Source: Hybos culiciformis
Lineage: Eukaryota > Arthropoda > Insecta > Diptera > Hybotidae
Length of the DNA stretch: 64,000 nucleotides
Direction of reading: 5' to 3'
NCBI GenBank assembly: GCA_964007475.1
Contig: OZ023275.1
Location: 19,571,829 to 19,635,828, forward strand
The translations under genes were made by a program, and so were the position numbers. The number at the start of each line of letters is the position of its first letter. Position 1 is the first letter of the stretch. Below the pieces are notes generated by a model. The model was not told the DNA's origin. It was given only the letters and a program-made list of their open reading frames with translations, and ran no database searches. Of the stretch, positions 1 to 13,461 are shown one piece after another.

Positions 1-1278
1 TACCATCAATAAGGACAGATTACATAACATATATAATATTACATAACATATATAATATTTTTGGATTAAAGTTAACGTTCTCTTAATAATGAAACGAGTG
101 CAAAAAATAAAAATTCATCCTCAAAAGACTATTAAACTTCTAACGCACTTACTTCTAAGTTCTGACACTATACTTAAGTCTTAGAAATGAACACTTCTTG
201 GAGTTATTCCAAAAGCACTCGTACAAATATTTCCCTTAACAATTTTTTTTAATAATAATTTGTTAATAAATTGCAACGACAATTTCCATATTTATTTTCT
301 AATTTTAATTTCCAATTCAATAAGTTTTTATTTTATTAAATTATGTTAAATTTTTCATAAATAACAAATTTTCAAAAATTAAATGTACTGCGATAATGAG
401 ATTTAATTGTTCACCTCTATAAATAAATTCACAATTTTAAATTTTAATATAATAAAAATTAATCATATTATTATTTTTGGATAGATTCCAAAAAAAAATT
501 TTTAAATAGTTGAATTTTTAATTGGATGGACTGGAGTTTATGAACAAATTTTTTAAGTGAAATTTGTGTAGTATGTGACCGAACTAATTTTGCAGATATT
601 GTTTGCACATAATAAATAATCCAATAAATTATTTATAAAAGTTGTTGATCGCACTAAATATTTTATTATTTAATTGTAACAGCAAATGCTGAATATTTTA
701 AACTGAGATCGACTTATTTACTCAGTCACTTATCAATTTTTATTTAAGAATAGTAATGAAATCTGAAAGTAATTATTTATAAACCAAACTTACATTATAC
801 AATTTAATTTAACATTCATCTCAAGAATTATAAATGATAAGTATTAAGTGAATCATTCTAATACCAGAACGAAATAATTCTTGATACCAGAACTAAATAA
901 TTCAATGATCAAGTAAAAAGTATATTCTGAAATAATAAAAATTCAGAACTCTCATAAATGAAGGAGAGGACTCGTTTTCAGCATTTCGATTTACGATATT
1001 TTAATTTTAAGATATCTTAGCCATAATCAGGTTCTAGACTAGACATTTTTTTTAAGTTCGTTCAATAATACCATTTAGTTATAAGCAGATATAATAATTT
1101 TCTGAAATCGAGATCCTAGTCCGAATCCTTGGACTCTTACCCATATTTCAGGTTGCTCTAATCGACATCTATCTATCCAATGCACTATGTACTAATTTTC
1201 ATCGAAATTTATTAAAACTTAAAAAAAAAGAGTAAAATATGTAGGTATTTACATAAATTTCACATGAAAATGTTGTAG

Positions 1279-1708
1279 CAGTGGTACGCAACCCCCTACC
1301 CGCGGGTAACATAGTTACCCGCGGCCATATTTCCAATTACCCAATTCGGCCACGTAGTTTTATTATCTTTTTTATGAATTTTGAAGATGAAGAACACATT
1401 GACCCTGGAAAATTCAGATGCCTGTATAAGATTAAAAAGAACAACATACTTAGAAAAATTTAAAAAAATCGTGCAGGGAATTTCAACATCAAGGAAGTCA
1501 TTAATTATTAAACTTTTCTTTCAATATTATTGTGAATATTATTAATAATAAATTAATAAAAAATTTTATTTAATAAAAAATTTGATTTAATAAAAAATTT
1601 GAGTTAATTTTTGACCCAGTTGCCCAATAGAGAATCGAAAGTATTGTAATTTACCCGCTCTCGAAAAAGGTTGGACATGTAGACCTTTAACTGGTTGGGA
1701 GCCTGTGA
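1279..1708. mobile_element. Degenerate hAT-like non-autonomous element
   Basis: The left end reads CAGTGGTACGCAACCCCC, the form of many hAT terminal inverted repeats. A candidate right end at about 1691-1708 reads CTGGTTGGGAGCCTGTG, which is only partly complementary. Just inside the left end is a perfect GC-rich hairpin with arms CCGCGGGTAAC and GTTACCCGCGG. No target-site duplication could be matched at the two ends, so the right boundary is a guess. No transposase frame is present. Confidence 0.4.
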
Positions 1709-3566
1709 AAGTGAACAAGATTGGTCATATTTTGACATGCTGTATATTTTTTTTTAATAACAAAAATTATAATAAATGAAATATTTAAAAATTTTAGTTA
1801 TTTTGAATTAAAAAAAACAAAATTAATATAAAAAAAAAATTTTAAACCGAGCTAAAAATTATTAAAAACAATTTAGAAAAGTTTAATTAATATTTAATTA
1901 ATTAATTATCTGAAAATTTTAATACTAACATTAAAAATAAAATTGATTACTAACATTAAATATAAAAAAGATTTTCCTGCAATTCGGTTTTTTAGATTTT
2001 TTCATCGCGTACAAAGTTCCGCTCTCGACATGAGTAACGATGTCGGTTGGTTTTCAATTCTATATTATTCCTATCTTTCTATTAGTTTTATTTAAAGTTG
2101 TAATCAACTTTTATTAAAATATTGAATTCAAGATTGAAGAAAATGTGCATTATTTTTTATGAAAGTATAGTGCAAAAAGAAAATTCACAAATCCTTCTCA
2201 TAAATAAGAGAAAAAAAAAACTCATATGATAATAGGATAGAAAATTTGTATTTTGTACACTTAATGTGCTTAATGTGAATGCATTACAACACAAAATACA
2301 ATGAACGCTGCTACCATTAATGTTTTTTTTTTTTTAATGATAAAAATACCCATCTAGAGTTAATTTATTTTGAATAGAACAATAATAGTTTTTGCTTACC
2401 ATGCTAAGTAGGTTTGAATTCTATTTTAAAAAATTTAAAGAAAAATCTGAATAAAATTTTATTCAGTAAAGTTTATAATTTTTTTTTTCTATTAGAAGTT
2501 CCTTTTTTATAACGATAGGAAAATATAAAAATTTTGCACAATGATATTAATATGTACTTGTACATACATATTAATAATATAAATACACAAATAAAAAAAA
2601 ATTAAAATATACATTTTTTTAAGGTGATAGATAAAACACAAATATATGACTTTTAAGTGGATTGAAGTCATAATGCCTGAAAACAAAATTTAGGAATCCA
2701 AAATCACGAAAAATCAGGACAAACATAAATACTTTACACAGCTTCATGAGTTACCCCTATTTTGGAATCATACCGCACTTGGCTACTTAAAGTATTTCCG
2801 CGTGCCTACGCGAGCTTCAGAGATTACAAGCTCAAATATAATAACTACGGGTATGTAACCTTAATATGTATGTGTTTCATCCAGGATTGGAACCTCATTT
2901 TTCTGCGTTTTCTTTTTCACAACTTTCTCTTCGAGAACTGTTCTTCGATTTTGGACTGAAAGATTATGGGAATATGTGCCAGGTTTATGATTTGCTCTCA
3001 TTTATTTATTTTTTTTTAAAAGAGAATCGTCAAATGAAATTAAAAATAAAAAGAGATATAACTTAACATGAAATCAAAAATAAAAGTGCACCTAGCCGCC
3101 TATTCATTGATCTATAAGTATACATGCATAGTGGTTAAAGTACATTACTATTAATCTTATTTCACTATTCTGTTTGTTGGTTTAATAGGTAAATAATTTT
3201 TTTTTTTTTTTTTTAATTAAAGAAGGAATAATATTATTATGTGAAGGCAATAGGGATTATACATTATTGTGTATTCTCCTTGTTATGAACTTATGCCTTA
3301 ATGAATAAATAACACGAAATTTTAATTCCGTTTCTTAATCTATTCACTTTATGTAGATTATATGTTTAAGCATTTACATAAAATTAAAATTTGAAGTTCC
3401 GGTCTTCAATCAGATATCATTGAAGAAAATTGTTTTTTTATTGTTATTATTTCAGTTTTAGCTTTAATTTTATATTTTCATTGAAATTTATGTAGTGTAT
3501 AGTAAATTTATTCACTGTTTTTGTTATTGTATGTATGTTTGTTTATTATATAATTTCGATTATATT

Positions 3567-3574
3567 GGTTAAAC
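3567..3574. repeat. Left 8-bp target-site duplication of hAT-like MITE
   Basis: GGTTAAAC directly precedes the left terminal repeat and is repeated exactly at 4016-4023 after the right terminal repeat. An 8-bp duplication is the hallmark of hAT transposition. Confidence 0.85.
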
Positions 3575-4015
3575 CAGCGTTTCTCAACCTTTCTACTATT
3601 GCGACCTATAAAATATGAATACAAAATAACGCGACCCTCAATGTGAAAAATAACGCGACGAAATCTGAAAAATTTAATGACAAGCTAGAAAGACACCTTT
3701 AAAATGTTTTATTTATTTTTATTTTAACGACTTATAATATGTTCTTGACACATTCATTTGATAATTAATTTTTTTTCGTTCGATTTGTTTAAAGCGAATG
3801 AATTTTAAAAGCTGTTTTATTATTATCAATCTAAAAACAGAGCAATCTGTTAGAAAATAGATGTATAGATTAATTCTTCTTACATAATCAAAATATTTTA
3901 TTATTTTTGAAAAAATATATGTAGCATTTGTAATAGAATTTTCCCATTAAAACGACCCATTGAAAATCTTTCGCGACCCAAATTCGGGTCGCGACCCTAA
4001 GGTTGAGAAACACTG
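3575..4015. mobile_element. hAT-like MITE, 441 bp, intact ends
   Basis: The element starts CAGCGTTTCTCAACCTT and ends AAGGTTGAGAAACACTG, inverted repeats that differ at one position over 17 bases. It is flanked by the 8-bp direct repeat GGTTAAAC. Next to the right end lies a GC-rich inverted motif (GCGACCCAAATTCGGGTCGC), and GCGACC motifs also occur near the left end. There is no transposase frame, so it is a non-autonomous copy that must have been moved by a hAT transposase elsewhere in the genome. The perfect target duplication suggests a fairly recent insertion. Confidence 0.88.
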
Positions 4016-5337
4016 GGTTAAACTATATAATTTTTTTTGTAAATTTTTCTGGGAAACTTAAATATACAATTTTTTTTTTGTTCTTGTGTGAATTAATTGG
4101 GTTTTACTTTTTATTGTAAAATATAACATTATGTTTATGTATACAAGCATATTGTAAGAAACCCATTACCTATAATTCTTAGCAAATGTTTTTATGTTGA
4201 AAAATTTGTTAGCATATTAAATGACAAAAAATTTAAAATTGTGGAGCTATCAAATGTAAAATAGAGTTGAAGTTGAGATTAGTTTCGGAGTTCGTAGTTT
4301 GAGCCTCTCAATCAGCCTAGGGGCTAAAAAATTTCATATAAAACTTTTTATAGTTGATTAGTGATAGATTAGTCGATTATTAGATTAGTGGAAGATTTTC
4401 GAAAATCAAACTAAAAAAAGTTGTTGTCTTCGTAGTTAAAATGAATGGACGAAAATTATAATTATAAAAATAATAGAAAAACAAATTGGAATTTATTTTA
4501 TGTAAAGTCTTTCGAGTCCATCATATCCGATCGCGACTAACCCGCCAAAAACGGCAAAAACTATTTTTACTCGAATTCGACTACGTTTGTATATTGATAG
4601 CCGTTTGAACCGAATAAACATTAATATTTAAGTTTTGATCAAAGTCACTCTTAACGATTTGCACAACATTTAAAGTATTATTATTGTTATTGACGCACAT
4701 TAATAATTTTTTTTTTCTTTACAGATTGGTGATTTGACAGTTCAAAAATGTTAATATGAAATAGCTACATGTACATCTATTTTAACAAAGATGTATATTT
4801 AAAAAAAATAAACTGCAATATCAACAACTTTTGAAAACATACGGTTGTTAATTATTTTTTTACCTACTCATTATTTTTAATGATCCAAGTATTAAAAGAA
4901 AAGAATAATATAAAATCTTCCAAAAATTAATAAAAATATCATTTATCCAATTTTTAATATAATAATATTATAATAATAATAATAATCCTTTTAATTTTAA
5001 AAAGTAGTTTTTTTTTTTCTAAAAAAATTAGAATTTTAATTTAGTTGTTTTTTAAATTTTAATTTTAACGTATTTTAAAAATGATAAAATGTCAAATATA
5101 ATTTACTTAGATAGTTTAATTATTTTAAAAATTAATTATTAAAACTTATAGTGCAATATAATAAATATAAATTAAATAAAAATTAAAAAAAAAAAAATTA
5201 AAAAAATTTTTAATTAAAAATGTTTTATTTAAAGAAGAAAATTAAAATTTATTAATTAATCAAAATAAAACCAAAAAAATAAAAAAATATATAAAATAAT
5301 TTAAACTTCAGTGTTTAAATTAATAAAAGCCGCCATC

Positions 5338-5480
5338 ATGACGATGTGGCAAAGTGGTGGAATGGGAGGACATGGCTCCAAAAATAATCCATGGATGAAA
5401 TTAATGGGTATCGTTCATAAAGAACGACGTCACGAGAGTCAACCAAGTCAAGCTGGTTCAAATGAACGGAACTTAAACCA
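5338..5480 (+). CDS. Sh: Shaker K+ channel, alternative first coding exon (MTMW N-terminus)
   Basis: This exon encodes 47 residues plus two bases of the next codon, starting MTMWQSGGMGGHGS and including the block NPWMKLMGIVHKERRH. From memory it corresponds closely to an alternative Drosophila Shaker N-terminus beginning MTMWQSGGMGGHGSQNNPW. The start sits in a good context (GCCGCCATCATG) and is the first ATG after an in-frame stop at 5302-5304. The exon ends CA followed by the consensus donor GTAAGT. This leaves phase 2, and CA plus the first G of exon 62160-62280 gives a Gln codon before SLPKLSSQ. Lacking the classical ball sequence, this cytoplasmic N-terminus probably gives different inactivation or partner binding. 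The C-terminal part (ESQPSQAGSNERNLNQ) is low-complexity and hydrophilic, as expected of a linker. The identification is strong because both the sequence and the phase fit. Confidence 0.93.
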
Positions 5481-6710
5481 GTAAGTATAAAATATAAAGA
5501 TTATTATTTTTTAAATTTTTTATTGAATTTTTTTTATATAAAATTTATTTTTAGTTTTTTTTCAATTCCAAATTTCCAATAATTTAAGAATTCACGATAT
5601 TTAATATTCATATTATACTGCATTACTACAGAGCACGTTTTGCTGCATCCTTTTTCCTTTTTTTTTTTTCTTGTATAAATAAAAGCGAACGAACATGGTA
5701 CCAAAGAGATAATTTTGCAAAATATTATATATGTTGATATAGATATTTGTATTTACTAATCTACATAAATTTATAACAATTTATTTACAATAAATAGAGA
5801 AGAATCATATCAATTCCCCATATATAAGTGTTAGATCCAGGTTATTTATAAACACAAAAAAAAAAAGCTTTATACTGTAATCTATATATTATACTCTTTG
5901 ATCGTTTTTAGATTTTTTAAATTATACCTATATTCTTTAAATGATATATTTATTTTAAACTTATAATCATTATAAATTTAATTCTGTTGATGTTCAGAAG
6001 ATATAAATTCATGTTAACTCTACGGATTTGAGTTAATATTTCTGTCACTATTTTAAATTTAAAGAGATGTTCTATTTTAAAAGTTCTAAAAACTTTGGTT
6101 TAAGGTGTGGGGCCACAAACAAATAACTAAAATCAATCTTTTTCATTATTGTGTGATTAATAGAAAGTTTCTATATTCTTAATTTTATTTTAGTTCGTGG
6201 TAGTGCAATAAAAAATAAACTTGCAAACCATAACTCTCACGAAGTATATACTTACCAATAAGATATCCAAAATGATTCCAAAATTTTTGTAAAAAATGAA
6301 CAGAAGTTTATTTCAAAAACAAAGTACGATGAGGTTCCGCGCCCGTTTTCCAAAATTCGATGCTTTTGGATTTAAAATATATTGGTTTCTTAGAATCGAA
6401 GTCTATCATTATACCATTTTTTTTTTTAATAAATCTTTTTTCAGAAACGGAAGGTAAAAACGAATAGAAACTCAGACTGTGGAATTCCAAAAAATATTTA
6501 AAAAGAAAAACAGGGAAGCGATTAACAAAACAAACCGATTCTGAGATTCACAAAAACTATATTTTAAAATCCTAAAACCACCTTATTCTTATTTATAAAT
6601 ACATAATACATATTATATGTATAGTATTGAAAATTTATTCTTAAATGTTAATTATAGTAAATTGACATTTAATATTAACTTCCATACGTTTATCTTGATT
6701 TCGTTTCGGC

Positions 6711-6835
6711 CTTCAACCGAAAAGAATATCAAATACTGAATGTATTTTATTGTTGTGAATTTCAAATATACGACCCAGACCATGTATTTGAAATATCATT
6801 AACATCAAATTTTCAAATTCTTTTCGGTTGAAGTG
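6711..6835. mobile_element. Small inverted-repeat (MITE-like) element
   Basis: GGCCTTCAACCGAAAAGAAT on the left is mirrored by ATTCTTTTCGGTTGAAG plus GAAGAGGCC on the right, giving 17-bp perfect inner arms and a GGCC motif at each outer end. The spacer of about 80 bp is AT-rich. No target duplication is evident, so the family is unknown. Confidence 0.45.
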
Positions 6836-8145
6836 AAGAGGCCTAGTTATGTTATATTTTGCAACTTTTTTTTCAGCATTTTTATAGTGACGAGGATTGT
6901 TTAGAATATCTACCTAAATGTACTGTATAGTAAACTTTTAAAATTACTTGATTATAATAGTAAACTTTTAAAATGTACAAAAGTGAATGTATATGAGTAC
7001 ATGTATTACATACATTATGCATCTGTATATGGTGCATAAAAAAATTAATTAGCTATTGTTTATTATACCAAACAATTTATTTAGTTCCATAAATGTAGTT
7101 ATATTTCTATACATCATTCTGTATACTATAATACATTAGGTTTACGAAAAATATGTGCAAGTTGTGTGTAATATGTATAGTGATAAATTATAAATTTATA
7201 AAAAAAATAATATGCTCCTCATAATCAATCGAATTTTTATTTTTTTCTATGTGTATATATATACATAATTATTATAAATGTTATTAAGGCAAGTATTGCA
7301 TAATCTGCAAATGTGCTGCTGATAGATAATAGAGAAATATGTCACAATGATCTATTGCAGTGTAGGTACGTACATATGCAAAAAATTTCAAATGAAGTAA
7401 TAAAAAACTTTTGTGTATACTCAAAAAAAAAGTAGTATAGATGCAGCAACCCAATCATAAATGTGGTAGACAATGATTTTCGCTCGTTGTCTATAAATAT
7501 AAATATGTAAGAGGTAACTGGTGCTTGATGAGCATTTTAAGTCTACCTACTGGTTAAAAAAAATTATAGGAATCAAACAATTTGTGCAACAAACGGAGAA
7601 CATTGAATGTTCTTAAACATTCTTTTTTTTTAATTCTGAAAATTAAAATATTTTCGTATATATTATATATGTATATCTAAATTGAAGTTCCTGTACAAAA
7701 TTGTACAAATTACCGTTAATCAAAATCTCGCTCGAGATCTAGAGAAAATTGTTTAAGATTTTTTTTTTTTTTTAATATTTTTGTGATGAGTTTAAAAATC
7801 CCCGAAATACAGATTTTTTTAGTTTTACTAAGTTTTATGTTTTTTCTCATTTAGAAAATCCCTGACTTTTTTACTTCTTCGAATTTATTTGCTTTTGAGC
7901 GGAAGGTGTGTTTTTTTATTTTATTGATACATATAATGTTTTTTGAAAACCATGTTATTATATAAGTATATAATATTTTCTCTATTTTCTCAAATAACGC
8001 TTTGAGCCCTGTGTAAAGGATTTAAAATTAAATTATGTGTTTTTTTGTTTTAATCCCATTTAATAGGGTTTCATAAATTTGTTAAGATTTTGTACTTGTT
8101 TTTTCGAAGGGGTATTGAAATTGAAATTTATGCCAATCTTTTACT

Positions 8146-8196
8146 GACATTTATAAATAACTTGTTTTTTGACATTTATAAATAACTTGTTTTTGA
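8146..8196. repeat. 24-bp tandem duplication
   Basis: The unit GACATTTATAAATAACTTG followed by TTTTT occurs twice in direct succession. Simple local duplication; no function suggested. Confidence 0.7.
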
Positions 8197-8765
8197 AGTT
8201 TAAATTTAAGAAAGCAATTATATTCTTCAATTGAAGCTTTTTAATGACCATTCAGATAGATGTAAAATAAATAAAATATTACAGAATAGTGTGCGATAAT
8301 TTCTTTTTGTAGATTTTCATTTATATTAAAGGAATGAAAAAATTTGCAAAAAAAAATAAAATAAAAATGAACTACAGCGCATTAGAATTTTCATAGGCTG
8401 GATCGAAATATTTATTTGAATAATTATTACAGAAATTGTAGAGAAATGCAATGAAATGTTTAATACCAACCTAGTCATAATTAAATTATATTGCATCGAT
8501 GAAAAGTAAAGACTCTATCGACGTTTTATGTTTATTAGTTTTTTTTCAAGTGCATGTAACTGAATTTATAGTTATTTTTTTCTTTTCTTTTTTTTTTTGA
8601 ATAAAATATTGACATTAATTTTTAAGTGAAGTTCAAAATTAAAATGACATTGAATTCTTTACAAAAAAAAAAAAATAAATTTTAACTTAAAAATGGGAAT
8701 CTATTAATAATTTTTGTTTTTTTTCAATGATATGATTTAACATTTATATTATTACATAAAAGTAA

Positions 8766-8830
8766 ATGTATGCCGTGAGATCTGGTGCTGCACCTGGAGG
8801 GGCTGCACCTAAGAAGAGAAAAAAGACAAA
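8766..8830 (+). CDS. Candidate additional Shaker first exon (MYAVRSGAAPGG N-terminus)
   Basis: An ATG directly preceded by an in-frame TAA opens 21 codons reading MYAVRSGAAPGGAAP, then a basic run KKRKKT, ending AA before the donor-like GTATGT. The exon therefore leaves phase 2, the same as both recognised Shaker N-terminal exons, and AA plus G of exon 62160-62280 gives Lys before SLPKLSSQ. The segment is distinctly richer in G and C than the DNA around it, and its Gly/Ala/Pro codons look protein-like. The PKKRKK cluster resembles a monopartite nuclear localisation signal or a polybasic lipid-binding patch. I do not recognise this N-terminus from any Shaker channel. The base at -3 is T, a weak start context. 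It may be a real lineage-specific isoform or a chance frame; confidence is moderate. Confidence 0.45.
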
Positions 8831-11800
8831 GTATGTAAAAAGTAGCAGATAATTTAATCTTAAATATTACTAAATATATTTTTATGTATATTTTTAATAA
8901 GAAAATTATACAATTTGTGTATGTACGAGCATAAATCTCATTGCACACATTACACTGGTAATCATTTTTTTTTGCTATATAAGAAATTTTGCTTCAAAAG
9001 AATTTTTAAGAAAATGCCTCAAACTCTGCTTTATAAGCAAAAATAATAGTTTTATGGATTTTAATATTAAAGAAAGATAGATCTAATATTGTTTAAGAAA
9101 AAATTAAAAAATTGTCCTTCCTGTCATCTTATAATAACCGTGTTGGGCTAGGTTCTTATACTAAAAACTAAAAAAACTGATTTAAAAAGCGTTTTCTTAT
9201 TTAGTTTAATTAATTTAGGCTCTTGTTTGTAGATTTAATTTTTTAATTACAAACTCAAATAAATGACAACGAAAAAAAACTCTTTTCTTTACATAATTAT
9301 TTAATTTCTTTCATATTCATACTTTTCATCCAATGAATACACATAACACATCTGAATTAAAAAGTAACTTGTATCTTTGAATTTTTCATTAAAATGTTAA
9401 GTTGTTTCTTGAAAATGTTTTATTTTAATAAATCAGAAAAGTATATATGTTATGTAAGTATAGAAAAAATTAAGTTTAAGTATAAGAACAATTTTTAATT
9501 AACTTGTCATAAAAAAATTACATAAAAATTTTCCTAAATACATCGATTATTTTTTTTTTTTTTTTTAATTTAATATATATATACGAGGTCTTATTGAATT
9601 GAACTGCTATACTGAAGTAAAAAAAAATACAACTAATATAAATTTGCAGTGAAATCAATTGGAATTTAGCATAAGGAATTGTCATTACATTCTCGACTGT
9701 TTTCTTATCCTGACTATAATGAAATTATGTTTTTAAATAAAGCATTATAGTATTAAAGGCTATCTCTCGTTTCGATGTGTGGAATATTATCTCAATTGTC
9801 ATACATGGAAAATATAATATAATGAATAATCTATAAGTTAATTAGAAAAAGGATCATGATGCAGTAAATTCGTTCAATGAAATTCAAATTATTTGAAATA
9901 GACAGGTATTATTAATTTTTTGCATTTTTTGCAATTTGTAGGGAAAAAATAAAATAATTGTGGATATCATATATAGAAAGGATATTCAAGAGTTTAGGAA
10001 ATAATATTATAACTATAATCTAATAATAAGAAAAATATCGAATGTAGTTGTCGCGTGAAGGAGTTACATAGTTTTTTTTGACTTTGTATTGCAAACAAGT
10101 ATTAACTACTCAGAGTTTTTGAATTGCATTTGTAATACTTACAACACATTCATCGAATCTTATATTTTATATTTTATTTTTTAATTGAGAAAATATATTT
10201 TCAGTTTTCTTGAAATTGATTGTATACAATAACATTATAAAAGAAGAAAAATTTAACATATTGTGCATTACCAAAACAGTTATAAAAAGCTCTTTTTTAT
10301 ATCATAAATGTCAAAAAAAAAAAAATTTTAAGTACCAAAAATTATTGTGTTCAAAAAGTTATTAAACTTTTTTATTTTTTTTTGATACAACACACTATAC
10401 AACTCTTTCTAACATAATTCACCATATTATTATAAAGTTGAATTTTAAAATGTCATTATTGCACTTTTTAGTTTTTTCTTTCTACTATTTTATTTTATTT
10501 TTTTTCTGTTTTTGTTTCTTCTCCAACTTTTCAAGTTCAAATTCAGAACACTTGCTCTCAATAAGCGAAAAAGGATGCTTATTTTGCTAATATACCTTTA
10601 ATCATAATAATATCCGTAAATGGTTGTTTATTTTGAAAAAAAAAAAAAAAATACATAAAAATACATAAAAAATCATCCTCTGTATGTACATAATTTGGTA
10701 CATCTTATTTTGAAACTACTGCATCAGCATCACTCACTGTCAACATTCAATGCGACAAGAACACAAAATATATAAATTTTTTTTTCATTAATAAATTTTC
10801 AATTTAAAATAATATAATTAATTCGAAAGGATTAACAAGCTAAATCAGTTTTTAATTTTTTTATTTATTTTTCTTTTTTCAATTTAATTTCAATATTATT
10901 CAATTACCTAACGTTATTTGCGAATTTAGGCGAGTTCAGGGCTGTGCTAAAGAAAAAAAAAAAAACAAAGTTTATAAAAATATCAAAAAATAATTAAATA
11001 ATTTTTTCATTTTCTATTTTATGAAAATAATTTTTTAAAAATATTTATAAAAAAAAAAAAATCATTAAAATTAATAACTATGTATATATAAATATTTAAC
11101 TAAAATTTGATAATTATGTTGTCGAATAAAACTAAACTAAAAACAAAATAAAAAGTTGTGATAAAAATTTTTTTTTTTTAATTAAAAAATAAAACATGTT
11201 TGTATATTTTATCTGTTATATACACATAAGTAAATTATATATAATATACACATAATTTTTAATATTATAATTAAAATAAAAAAAATAAATAAAAAATACT
11301 AACTACATTATGCTTATGTATGTTAAAAGTATAACACATAGATAATGTGTATACAGAAAAACTATATAAAAAAAATGTAATGCAAAGAAATAAAAAGATA
11401 ATATCACAGTATGTTTATAAACATTGCGATAAGAAAATAAAATAAAATAAAATTAGCGATTAACTATGTATGTGTTTATACAACATCATTGAATAAATAT
11501 TATAAAAAGTAAATTAAATCTAATTAGATTTAATTTCAAAATTATTGGGAATAAATTAATTAAAAATAAAAAACATGATAAATTAAGGGAGAGTAATTAA
11601 TCTGCTTTAAACATAATATAAAAAAATTAAAAACCAAAAGTTTAGATACCACTCGAAAAATAATCCAAATAAATACAATATAATTCAGAGCTTTAATAGA
11701 AAATTACATCAAAAATAAAATTAATTTAAATGAAACATGAATTAAAAAAAAAACTTAGTTCCAACAAACACAAAAGTCTTCGAAAATATATCCAATCTTG

Positions 11801-13440
11801 TAAAAACAAAAAATCAAGCTTATTAAACACTACAGTTTACTTTACAGACCAAGAACTCTAACTAAATAATGTAAAAATTAATTTAAAATTACTTAAACTT
11901 GCACAAACCAAATATTAATGATGATGAATGCATAAATATTAAAAACATATTTGCAAATAATAACAGAGCTTAAACAACAACAAAAAAAGAAGAAGTACTT
12001 AATCCTTAAATTAAACAAAACAAAATACAAATCCTTAATAAAAACAAAATATCTACATATAACTATAAACTTAATAACACTTATGTACGTATGACTATTA
12101 TAAAACTATTTATATCAATAATTTTTTATTCAAATACACAAAATTTATTCGTAACAATTAATAATATAAATTTATAAAAAATATGCCAACAAAAAAAAAA
12201 ATACCATCAATTAAGTAAAAAAAATTAATAAATATGAAATAATAATGATTAAAAAAAAAATTTTTAATAAAAATTTAATTAAACAAGTGGTAAATAATAT
12301 TAAAGTATAAATTATACTAAATAAATAACAAATAAAAAAAAAAGAAATATATATAGAAATATATATAATATATAAATATATAAATAATGAATCAAAAAAA
12401 TTAAAACTAAACTAAAACAACTAAAAAATAAATAAAATTATCAATTACATAAAATATAATGAACTTAATAAAAATAAACAAAGCGAATATAAAATAAATT
12501 TATATTTAAATACAAAAACTTAATATTAAAATTTTTATTTTAAAATAGACAATAAATAAAATAACATTTTTTTTTTTTTTTTTCAAAATAAACTATGGTT
12601 AATATTATGTAAACAAAAATATAATATAATGTGCATATCAAATGAAAAACAGCAGTGTATTATATATTGAAATAAAATCAATTTCACGTGTTACAACATA
12701 CATATACGTATATATATTATTTTCTAATGATTTTTTATTTTGTACTTGGATGTTTTTAAATAATTAATTTATTTTATTATAATATTAAAAATTTATTTTG
12801 TTTGTTATTATTATTATTATTTTTTTTTACGTAATTGAAAGCCGTCCAAATATTTCATGCAATCAAAATGAGGTTAATTTTTATATAATAAAAAAAAACA
12901 TTTTTTTTGTGTTTTTTTGTTTACTTTATTTTGATTTTCTTATCATTATTACTGATCAATCAAATTATAATAATAATAATAATAATAATATAATATTGAA
13001 ACAGCAAGCAATCTTTTTGAGTGAAATTCTATTATATAAAAATTAAAATTATACATTAGTTATTTTTTTTTATAATTATAATTTTTTTTTTATATTTGTT
13101 TTTATTGTGATGCATTTGTTTTTTTTTTTTGTTGAGACATCTTTTACTGAAAAACTAAGCTTTTTATTATTTATTACGTACATAAAAATATTGTAAAAAT
13201 CAAAAAAAAAAAAAAAAAAACAACCAAATAATAAAAAAACACTATACACATAAAATATTATATAAACACAATTCCGAAATACATAATAAAAATGAAATAA
13301 ATTATAAAGTTAAAACTTGAAGGTGTGTAAAAACAAAAAAAAGGAATAAATGTTAAATTAAAAAAAAAGATAATAATAATAATAAGAAAATTCATAGAAG
13401 AAAATTTTTGTTGTCATAAATGCGTCTGCGTTGACTTTTC

Positions 13441-13461
13441 GTTGTTGTTGTTGTTGTTGTT
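13441..13461. repeat. (GTT)7 microsatellite
   Basis: Seven perfect GTT units follow GACTTTTC. Simple repeat without visible coding role. Confidence 0.9.

Larger units (their letters stand above)
1..5337. other. Upstream AT-rich flank, no coding exon recognised
   Basis: No reading frame here looks like a conserved protein. The stretch contains a degenerate hAT-like element (about 1279-1708), an intact hAT-like MITE (3575-4015) and a possible non-coding exon or promoter-like patch near 2740-2850, where base composition is less AT-rich. A short tRNA-like box B motif sits near 4296-4310. The stretch just before 5338 is A/T-rich and probably holds the 5' untranslated region of the first Shaker exon, with an in-frame stop at 5302-5304. 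Whether this is intergenic DNA or an intron of a still more upstream Shaker exon cannot be told from the window. Confidence 0.6.
5481..8765 (+). other. Shaker intron segment, AT-rich
   Basis: Intronic sequence between the MTMW exon and the next exon-like segment. It begins with the donor GTAAGTATAA. It contains a small inverted-repeat element near 6711-6835 and a 24-bp tandem duplication near 8146-8196. The rest is A/T-rich sequence with no recognisable coding or RNA gene. Short reading frames such as the minus-strand one at 6308-6490 show no conserved features. Confidence 0.6.

Noticed and set aside
8724..8948. 74-codon minus-strand frame
   Set aside because: It lies antisense to the candidate first exon at 8766 and owes its balanced residues to that exon. 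Its ends are Ile/Lys/Tyr runs.
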